Of a stretch of DNA of 64,000 nt, positions 58,130 to 64,000 are shown piece by piece (position 1 is the stretch's first letter; every line of letters starts with the position of its first letter). The translations under genes and the position numbers were made by a program. This stretch comes from Proteus hauseri ATCC 700826. Its GTDB lineage: Bacteria > Pseudomonadota > Gammaproteobacteria > Enterobacterales > Enterobacteriaceae. Under the pieces are notes generated by a model. It was not told where the DNA came from, did not search any database, and saw only the letters and a list, made by a program, of their open reading frames with translations. Location: the NCBI RefSeq assembly GCF_001654965.1, contig NZ_LXEV01000018.1, forward strand, positions 62,001 through 126,000. The letters are read 5' to 3'.

Positions 58130-59026
58130 TTATAGCGGCAATTTTTGATGGCAAATAATGGCAGATGTAATTTGCTTATATTCGTTTTCAGTCAAAAACT
58201 CATTATCGATAAACCAATTACTAATAAGTTCTTGGGTTTTTACGGCGGTATCAATAGATAAGTTAAATCTCTGCGAAGCGTCAGCAAAAAATGCCATGAT
58301 AATCGATAAGGCAGCAGCAGCTTCATAAGGGGTGCTCATAGCTAAAGTATTTTCTAATGCACGTAATGAGTAAAATTTAGGTAGCCATTCTCTTAGATTT
58401 TTTCCTTGATACCATACATCTTGAGTTGAAGATTGCAGGGCAATTTGTTCAAGTAAACTGATTAGCCAAGCTCGCATGTCTCCCATGCGATTTTCAGCGG
58501 GCCAAAGTTCATGACGCAAAATAGCTACAGCGACCTGTGTCGCTTCAAACCAAAATTCTTGAGCATTAGCATTGGCTTGTTCTTTTGTAAGCGTAGGTGG
58601 CGTTATGGTGCTAATTTCGGGAAGCTCATCACATAAACCCGTTTTATCTAGTAAAACTTGATAGCCTCGCTGGTAAACTGGGCTAAGACCTTCTATTTTC
58701 ATATCAGATATACGCTGAGGTTCAGCCATCATAATATCCATTTTTCGGCCTTGAGCTAAAACGTGTAAGTATATCGGCCATGATTTGCCTTTAGGATCTT
58801 CACATTCCAGTGGGAGATTAACAAGTGCTTCGCCAAATTGGTTGAGCCAATGCTGATTTGTCGCAAGTTCAGTGGCGCCGTGGCCAATAAGTTCTATATC
58901 AATGTCAGAATAGCTATCGATTTTTTTGTTACGCCCCAATGAACCGGTTAATACTACCGCTTCAATTCTTGGGTCGAGCAAAGCAAAAGACAGTATGTTG
59001 TCTATTAAGCGTGTTGTTGGCTCCAT
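58130..59026 (-). CDS. ANT(6)-like aminoglycoside 6-adenylyltransferase family protein
   Basis: 298 residues with a nucleotidyltransferase motif GSLGRNKKIDSYSDIDIEL: G28-S29, then D41-x-D43, the metal-binding aspartate pair. A helical C-terminal domain follows (REWLPKFYSLRALENT, AALSIIMAFF). Length and layout fit the AadK/AadE streptomycin adenylyltransferase family (Pfam Adenyl_transf type). Whether it acts on streptomycin cannot be told; many chromosomal members do not confer clinical resistance. It stands alone on the minus strand between tRNA-Lys and pnuC, where E. coli has nadA. Confidence 0.75.
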   Translation of the reverse strand: MEPTTRLIDNILSFALLDPRIEAVVLTGSLGRNKKIDSYSDIDIELIGHGATELATNQHWLNQFGEALVNLPLECEDPKGKSWPIYLHVLAQGRKMDIMMAEPQRISDMKIEGLSPVYQRGYQVLLDKTGLCDELPEISTITPPTLTKEQANANAQEFWFEATQVAVAILRHELWPAENRMGDMRAWLISLLEQIALQSSTQDVWYQGKNLREWLPKFYSLRALENTLAMSTPYEAAAALSIIMAFFADASQRFNLSIDTAVKTQELISNWFIDNEFLTENEYKQITSAIICHQKLPL

Positions 59027-59279
59027 ATTTCTCTCTAGTAATTAAGACTGAATTAAAGTTATTTATTATTGTATTGTCGTTCAATATTGGGTCAGAATAA
59101 TTTGTTTAGTATGTAAAACATTTATTTGTTTTTATTGTAAATTTATAAGAATATGTTCAGTATTGGAAACGCATCACTATTATAAATATGAATTTATAAT
59201 ATATCTTCACTGCTTTGCAACGATATCGCAATAACCCATATTTTATTTGTTTATTCTATTATTTAGACGGGGTTGTAAA

Positions 59280-60005
59280 ATGGATGTTATAGGTTGGTTT
59301 AGTATCAACAATATTTTAGTCAATATCCCATTAGGTAAAGAGGGATATGCTCTCTCTTGGATCGAAGCCGTGGGAACAATTGCTGGATTATTATGTATTT
59401 GGCTTGCCAGTCAGGAAAAAATCATTAATTACCTTTTTGGATTAATTAATGTCACTTTATTTGCCATTATTTTCTTTCAAATCCAATTATATGCCAGTTT
59501 ATTACTTCAAATTTTCTTCTTTGCTGCCAATATTTATGGATGGTATGCATGGAGCCGCGTTAATGATTTTCAGCAAGCAGAACTAAAAATTCGTTGGCTT
59601 AAATCAAGCCATCGTATTTTTTTAATTATTGTTTCAATAGCTGCAATAGCTGCATTAACGCTGCATATTGATACGGTATTTGGTTATCTTGCGGTTATCG
59701 CTGTTAACATTCTCAATACCTTTGGTGCCGGCTTACCAGCGCCGGTGCTAGAGCCTGATGCTTATCCGTTCTGGGATTCGACCATGACAGTACTTTCTAT
59801 TATGGCGATGATCTTAATGACTCGTAAGTTGGTTGAAAATTGGCTAATTTGGTCAGTGATTAATGTGATTAGCATAGTGATATTCTATAAACAGGGTGTC
59901 TACGCTATGTCGGTTGAATACATTATTTTGCTGGCAATTGCGATTAACGGTTCTCGTTTGTGGGTCAAAGCCGCAAAACGTACTAACAGAAATAATTACC
60001 TCTAA
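59280..60005 (+). CDS. pnuC: PnuC, nicotinamide riboside transporter
   Basis: 241 residues, about seven to eight transmembrane helices, importing nicotinamide riboside for NAD synthesis. Conserved stretches: NILVNIPLGKEGYALSWIEAVGTIAGLLCIW, FFAANIYGWYAWSR, YPFWDSTMTVLSIMAMILMTRK and ENWLIWSVINVISIVIF. An ORF open to 59247 adds eleven residues not shared with E. coli PnuC, so the ATG at 59280 (MDVIGWFSINNILVN) is preferred. In E. coli it follows nadA in one operon; here nadA is missing. Confidence 0.93.
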   Translation: MDVIGWFSINNILVNIPLGKEGYALSWIEAVGTIAGLLCIWLASQEKIINYLFGLINVTLFAIIFFQIQLYASLLLQIFFFAANIYGWYAWSRVNDFQQAELKIRWLKSSHRIFLIIVSIAAIAALTLHIDTVFGYLAVIAVNILNTFGAGLPAPVLEPDAYPFWDSTMTVLSIMAMILMTRKLVENWLIWSVINVISIVIFYKQGVYAMSVEYIILLAIAINGSRLWVKAAKRTNRNNYL

Positions 60006-60014
60006 AAATAAAAA

Positions 60015-60047
60015 AAGGCTGGTAGAGTTATATTTCTATCCAGCCTT
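60015..60047 (+). terminator. Hairpin after pnuC
   Basis: AAGGCTGG / CCAGCCTT, extended by TAG/CTA around one bulged base. T-tract weak. Confidence 0.55.
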
Positions 60048-60250
60048 ACCCTTCATTGCTTTTATTCTTATTTTTTATGAAATTTCAAATCATTATTTTG
60101 CTTAAATGCGCTATTGCCGCTTGGCTTATCTTTTTGATGAATAGATTATTGCGGCTTTAGCTAGAAAGAGTGTTTACAGATAGAAAACGAATGGTTAGAT
60201 TGAGAAAGCATAATAACATCAATTAAACAACATAGAGTGGATACACGGGA

Positions 60251-61303
60251 ATGAATTATCAAAATGATGACCTTAAAATAACACAAATCAACGAACTTTT
60301 GCCGCCAGTTGCACTATTGGAAAAATTTCCAGCAACAGATAATGCCGCTTTTACAGTTCGTCATGCCCGTGAAGCTATTCATCAGATTTTAGCTGGAAAA
60401 GATGATCGTCTGTTAGTGGTGATTGGACCTTGTTCTATTCATGATCCTAAAGCTGCCTTAGAGTACGCTCAGCGCTTAAGTCTAATCAGAGAAGAGCTAA
60501 AAGATAAACTTGAAATAGTAATGCGTGTTTACTTTGAAAAACCACGTACAACGGTTGGCTGGAAAGGGTTAATTAATGATCCTCATATGGACAGCACTTT
60601 TGATATCAATGAAGGTTTACGTATCGCACGTGATCTTTTGCTGACCATTAATGATAGTGGCTTACCTACTGCGGGTGAGTTTTTGGATATGATAACGCCA
60701 CAATACGTTGCCGATCTAATGAGTTGGGGCGCGATAGGCGCACGAACTACAGAGTCTCAAGTTCACCGTGAGTTATCTTCCGGATTATCTTGCCCTGTTG
60801 GTTTTAAAAACGGAACTGATGGCACCATTAAAGTTGCAATAGATGCAATTAATGCCGCAGGCTCACCACATTGTTTTCTTTCTGTGACTAAATGGGGGCA
60901 TTCTGCAATAGTTCGCACTGCAGGTAATGGGGATTGCCATATTATTTTACGTGGTGGCAAAGAGCCTAATTATAGTGCAGAACACGTTGCAGCTGTAAAA
61001 GAAGGGCTGAAAAAAGCGGGCTTACCACAAAATGTTATGGTGGATTTCAGTCACGCTAATAGCTGTAAGCAATTTAAAAAACAAATGGAAGTGGGCGCAG
61101 ATATTTGCCAACAAATTAGTGGTGGCGAAAAATCACTGATTGGTGTGATGATTGAGAGCCATTTAGTTGAAGGTAGTCAGTCTTTAGAAAGTGGTGAGCC
61201 TTTAGTGTATGGCAAAAGCGTTACTGATGCTTGTATTGGTTGGGATGATACTGAAACGCTGTTACGTCAATTAGCAGATGCGGTTGTAGCGCGTCGTGGC
61301 TAA
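60251..61303 (+). CDS. aroG: DAHP synthase, Phe-sensitive type
   Basis: 350 residues, same length as E. coli AroG. Condenses PEP and erythrose-4-P at the entry to the shikimate pathway. Motifs: VIGPCSIHDPKAALEYA, KPRTTVGWKGLINDP, GARTTESQVHRELSSGLSCPVGFKNGTDG and the metal histidine in VMVDFSHANSCKQ. Of the three paralogues the sequence best fits AroG by start (MNYQNDDLKITQINELLPPVALLEKFPAT). A clear TyrR box was not found upstream. zitB, between pnuC and aroG in E. coli, is absent. Confidence 0.95.
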   Translation: MNYQNDDLKITQINELLPPVALLEKFPATDNAAFTVRHAREAIHQILAGKDDRLLVVIGPCSIHDPKAALEYAQRLSLIREELKDKLEIVMRVYFEKPRTTVGWKGLINDPHMDSTFDINEGLRIARDLLLTINDSGLPTAGEFLDMITPQYVADLMSWGAIGARTTESQVHRELSSGLSCPVGFKNGTDGTIKVAIDAINAAGSPHCFLSVTKWGHSAIVRTAGNGDCHIILRGGKEPNYSAEHVAAVKEGLKKAGLPQNVMVDFSHANSCKQFKKQMEVGADICQQISGGEKSLIGVMIESHLVEGSQSLESGEPLVYGKSVTDACIGWDDTETLLRQLADAVVARRG

Positions 61304-61330
61304 CTTATATTAGCTTTAAAATTAAAATCT

Positions 61331-61365
61331 AATACCGTTGATAATTAATTCAACGGTATTTTTTT
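61331..61365 (+). terminator. Rho-independent terminator after aroG
   Basis: AATACCGTTGA / TCAACGGTATT with an 8-nt loop and a T-run. Confidence 0.9.
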
Positions 61366-61621
61366 ATATATTATAAGTAAAATATTAATCGTATATTTTT
61401 AATAAATTAAATTTAAACAGTATAATGTCCAGCTTAATCTTATCGTTTTATTAATATCATTTTATTTTCTTGTTTTCGGAAAAATAAATATTACCTAGAG
61501 AGAATTGAAAATAATAATGGTTTTGTTGAAATGGTAATATTGGATTGTTTATTTTATAGTTGTATATTTAAAGTTATTATAATTAAAGAATAATAAAGTG
61601 AAATATAAAAAATTAATAAAA

Positions 61622-61650
61622 AAATACCGCTATTATTTTTAGCGGTATTT
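61622..61650 (-). terminator. Rho-independent terminator after gpmA
   Basis: Minus-strand AAATACCGCTA / TAGCGGTATTT, 7-nt loop, followed by further Ts. Confidence 0.88.
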
Positions 61651-61686
61651 ATCATATAAACCTAAATAAATAGATTTAAGGCAAAA

Positions 61687-62439
61687 TTATTTTGCTTTGC
61701 CTTGGTTAGCAACAGCGGCTGCTTTTGCTGCGATTTCGTCAGCATTACCTAAGTAGTAACGTTTGATTGGTTTCATGTTTTCATCAAATTCGTAAACTAA
61801 AGGTACAGCTGTTGGGATATTCAGCTCAAGAATTTCATCTTCACCCATGTTATCTAGATATTTAACTAGAGCACGCAGTGAGTTACCGTGAGCAGCAATA
61901 ATAACTTTTTCGCCAGATGCCACACGTGGTTTAATAACTTCTTCCCAGTATGGAGTAACACGGTCGATAGTCAGTGCTAGGCTTTCTGTTACTGGTAATT
62001 CAGCCGCAGTTAAAGATGCATAACGTGGATCTTTACCTGGGAAACGTTCGTCATCTTTAGTTAATTCTGGTGGAGTGATTGCAAAACCACGACGCCATTG
62101 TTTAACTTGCTCATCACCATATTTTTCAGCGGTTTCAGCTTTGTTTAAACCTTGTAACGCACCGTAATGACGTTCGTTCAGTTTCCAGCATTTTTCAACT
62201 GGCAGCCATTGTTGATCAAGTTGATCAAGAATATTCCACAGAGTGTGAATTGCGCGTTTCAGCACAGAAGTATATGCGTAGTCAAAAACAAAACCTTCGG
62301 CTTTCAGCAGTTTACCTGCTTCTTGCGCTTCATTACGGCCTTTTTCGGACAACTCAACGTCAGTCCAGCCTGTAAAACGGTTTTCTTTGTTCCATACACT
62401 TTCACCGTGTCGAACTAGCACAAGCTTAGTTACTGCCAT
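61687..62439 (-). CDS. gpmA: 2,3-bisphosphoglycerate-dependent phosphoglycerate mutase
   Basis: 250 residues, glycolytic interconversion of 3- and 2-phosphoglycerate. Catalytic H11 ([18 protein letters not shown]), the arginine-rich substrate site ([24 protein letters not shown]) and the second histidine H184 ([17 protein letters not shown]) are at E. coli positions. A strong promoter lies upstream. Convergent with aroG, as in E. coli. Confidence 0.98.
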   Translation of the reverse strand: MAVTKLVLVRHGESVWNKENRFTGWTDVELSEKGRNEAQEAGKLLKAEGFVFDYAYTSVLKRAIHTLWNILDQLDQQWLPVEKCWKLNERHYGALQGLNKAETAEKYGDEQVKQWRRGFAITPPELTKDDERFPGKDPRYASLTAAELPVTESLALTIDRVTPYWEEVIKPRVASGEKVIIAAHGNSLRALVKYLDNMGEDEILELNIPTAVPLVYEFDENMKPIKRYYLGNADEIAAKAAAVANQGKAK

Positions 62440-62840
62440 AGTTTAGACTCCTATAATTACTTTCTTAATATAAGTTTAAAATCAGCTTACAATCATTATA
62501 TGGATCATCGACAAGAACGCCAAACATAACTAACAAAACAAGGGGTATTAAGTCAAAAATAGCGTTCGTTCGATGAATTATTGCACAGTTGTCACACCTT
62601 TTGCTTAATCGATCAAGCTATTAATCTAGCTGGTTCGGCGTAAAAAAACAAAATATCCATCTTGTATAAAAAACAGGCAAAAATGACGCCAGTAAAAATT
62701 ATAAATTCGCTGCTTGTGTAGATTAAATAATAAGCAAAAAATTACCGAATTTTTAATAAAAAGCTAAAGCTAAATTAGAATCTAAGTTTACACGTAAATA
62801 CTTAAATCATTGCCCCAATTATGACAGTAAAAATCAGTAT
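62440..62840. other. gpmA-modF gap
   Basis: 401 bp containing the gpmA promoter at its left end. No ORF. The right end should hold the modF terminator but no strong hairpin was seen. Confidence 0.55.
62495..62523 (-). promoter_or_regulatory. gpmA promoter
   Basis: On the minus strand TTGGCG (62523-62518), 17-bp spacer, TATAAT (62500-62495), about 55 bp before the gpmA start codon. Perfect -10 and good -35. A Fur-like ATAATGATTG overlaps the -10 but is only a partial match. Confidence 0.7.
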
Positions 62841-64000
62841 TTAACAAATTTCTTGCTGATAACGATAAATTTCACCATCTTTAATAAAACTAAGTCGATG
62901 AGTAATACACTGTGGTGCATCTTCTTGGTGATGACTAACAAATAAAAGCTGAGTATTACTGTGACTAATCATGATATCGATAAAACGTTGTACCAATAGG
63001 CGATTAGTCGTATCTAATCCTTGTAAAGGCTCATCAAGAATAAGCAATGTTGGATGCTTTACTAAAGCCCGTACAATCAATACTAAGCGTTGCTGGCCCC
63101 ATGAAAGAGAATGAAATGGATTATTTGCTTGTGCTGTTAAACCAATCAATGCAAGCCATTCATCAGCAAGTTTAAGCTGTTTATCCGTCACGGCTTGATA
63201 AACACCTATCGAGTCATGAAAGCCTGAAATAATGACATTTTTTACATTAGAAGAAACACGATAGCTTTGATGCAGAGCATTACTGACATAACCTATGTGC
63301 CGTTTTATTTCCCAAATGGTTTCACCGCTTCCTCGTTTACGACCAAATAAAGTCAAATCATTACTATAACCTTGGGGATGATCGCCTGTTATCAAGCTTA
63401 ATAACGTAGATTTACCTGCACCATTAGGGCCTAAAATTTGCCAATGTTGTTGCGGTTTAACTTCCCAGTTTAAGTGATGAAGAACGGGTTTATCATTATA
63501 ACTTACTACCCCGTCATTAAGAATAATAGGAGAAAGAGTCGGGGATAATATAGGAATAGCATCAGAAGGATCTTGTTCTGGTAGCGTGAGATTTTTAAGC
63601 GTCTCACTGTGAGATAATTGCCTAATAATCGAATTTGAAAGGATCTGCTGTTTTTCTCCCTGAGTGATTAATTTACAATCAATTAATAGACCTGCATATT
63701 GAATAAAATCAGGGATATCATTAAAACGATTTAAAATAAGCACTATAGTTAGATTTTTTTGATGTAATAAGGTTAATAACTCGTTTAAAGCATAGCGAGA
63801 ATCTACATCTAAACCATCAAAAGGTTCATCTAAAATTAATAAATCAGGTTTATCCATCAAAAGTTGAATAAGCAATACTTTGCGTGATTCACCAGTAGAA
63901 AGATATTTAAAACGTCTAGACAATAAATGCTCGATACCAAATTGTTTTGCTAATAATAAACAGCATTCATCATCTTTAATATGCATTTGAACAACCTGTG
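62841..64000 (-). CDS. modF: ModF (PhrA-like) tandem ABC ATPase (5' end cut by window)
   Basis: The reading frame is open to the window edge, so the N-terminal part, about 100 residues of a 490-residue family member, is missing. It has two ABC ATPase domains: the first shows its signature LSTGESRKVLL and Walker B LLILDEPFDGLD; the second is complete with Walker A GPNGAGKSTLL, signature LSWGQQRLVLI, Walker B LLILDEPLQGLD and the switch histidine (LFVSHH). ModF is associated with molybdate systems in E. coli but its role is unclear. The first ATG within the window (63986) is internal, not the true start. Confidence 0.88.
   Translation of the reverse strand, partial: QVVQMHIKDDECCLLLAKQFGIEHLLSRRFKYLSTGESRKVLLIQLLMDKPDLLILDEPFDGLDVDSRYALNELLTLLHQKNLTIVLILNRFNDIPDFIQYAGLLIDCKLITQGEKQQILSNSIIRQLSHSETLKNLTLPEQDPSDAIPILSPTLSPIILNDGVVSYNDKPVLHHLNWEVKPQQHWQILGPNGAGKSTLLSLITGDHPQGYSNDLTLFGRKRGSGETIWEIKRHIGYVSNALHQSYRVSSNVKNVIISGFHDSIGVYQAVTDKQLKLADEWLALIGLTAQANNPFHSLSWGQQRLVLIVRALVKHPTLLILDEPLQGLDTTNRLLVQRFIDIMISHSNTQLLFVSHHQEDAPQCITHRLSFIKDGEIYRYQQEIC

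Larger units (their letters stand above)
61304..61686. other. aroG-gpmA convergent gap
   Basis: 383 bp, very AT-rich, with the terminators of aroG (61331-61365) and gpmA (61622-61650) near its two ends. Nothing else supportable. Confidence 0.6.

Noticed and set aside
60150-60250. TyrR box before aroG
   Set aside because: Only a fragment (TGTTTACA) is visible; the second half-site TGTAAA-N6-TTTACA is not matched.
62488-62506. Fur box over the gpmA promoter
   Set aside because: ATAATGATTG matches only about half of the consensus and is partly explained by the TATAAT -10 itself.
1-64000. CRISPR arrays, insertion sequences, prophage or integron elements
   Set aside because: No regularly spaced repeats, transposase, integrase or attC-like features were seen. 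The two tRNA-Lys genes carry no integrase or duplicated att segment beside them.

Overview
The window is a 64 kb stretch of an AT-rich enterobacterial chromosome. Gene content, gene order and protein sequences fit the order Enterobacterales, and most closely Proteus or a near relative in the Morganellaceae. This assignment rests on low GC, close but diverged similarity to E. coli proteins, and a missing nadA that agrees with the known nicotinate requirement of Proteus. No insertion sequence, prophage or CRISPR array was seen. Both ends cut through genes (nagC at the left, modF at the right).

Layout. 1-9.6 kb: amino-sugar block. nagC-nagA-nagB run leftward and nagE rightward from a shared control region, followed by glnS and chiP (chitoporin). 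NagC represses uptake and breakdown of GlcNAc, NagE and ChiP import GlcNAc and chitosugars, and NagA/NagB feed glycolysis. 9.6-19.3 kb: the expected chiQ is absent and is replaced by a DUF817 membrane protein and a HicAB toxin-antitoxin pair, then fur, fldA, ybfE and ybfF leftward, and seqA, pgm, yehS, ybfA and ybgI rightward. 19.4-30.2 kb: a five-gene leftward cluster of unknown function (DUF4132, MoxR AAA ATPase, DUF5682, VWA protein, SWIM zinc-finger protein) corresponding to E. coli yehI-L-M-P-Q. This is the least understood system in the window. 30.7-32.7 kb: a divergent MFS exporter and AraC-type regulator.

32.8-44.4 kb: the TCA block, with gltA leftward and sdhCDAB-sucABCD rightward, encoding citrate synthase, succinate dehydrogenase, 2-oxoglutarate dehydrogenase E1/E2 and succinyl-CoA synthetase. 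A near-ideal Fur box lies between gltA and sdhC. 44.4-45.9 kb: 1.5 kb of very AT-rich DNA without a recognised gene, ending in the cyd promoter region. 45.9-49.0 kb: cydA-cydB-cydX-ybgE (cytochrome bd oxidase), including the 37-codon cydX. 49.2-51.9 kb: an accessory LysR / MFS drug exporter / SnoaL-like group. 52.2-57.6 kb: ybgC-tolQRAB-pal-cpoB, the Tol-Pal envelope system. 57.8-57.9 kb: two tRNA-Lys(UUU) genes. 58.1-64 kb: an ANT(6)-like adenylyltransferase where nadA would be expected, then pnuC, aroG, gpmA and modF.

Regulatory sequence of note includes a NagC operator between the -35 and -10 of chiP, a ChiX-complementary stretch over the chiP Shine-Dalgarno, a triple TGACGTCA motif before hicAB, Fur boxes before fur and between gltA and sdhC, and a 22-nt segment shared by the chiP and cydA promoter regions. 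All identifications come from reading the sequence and from recall of protein families. No database search was run.
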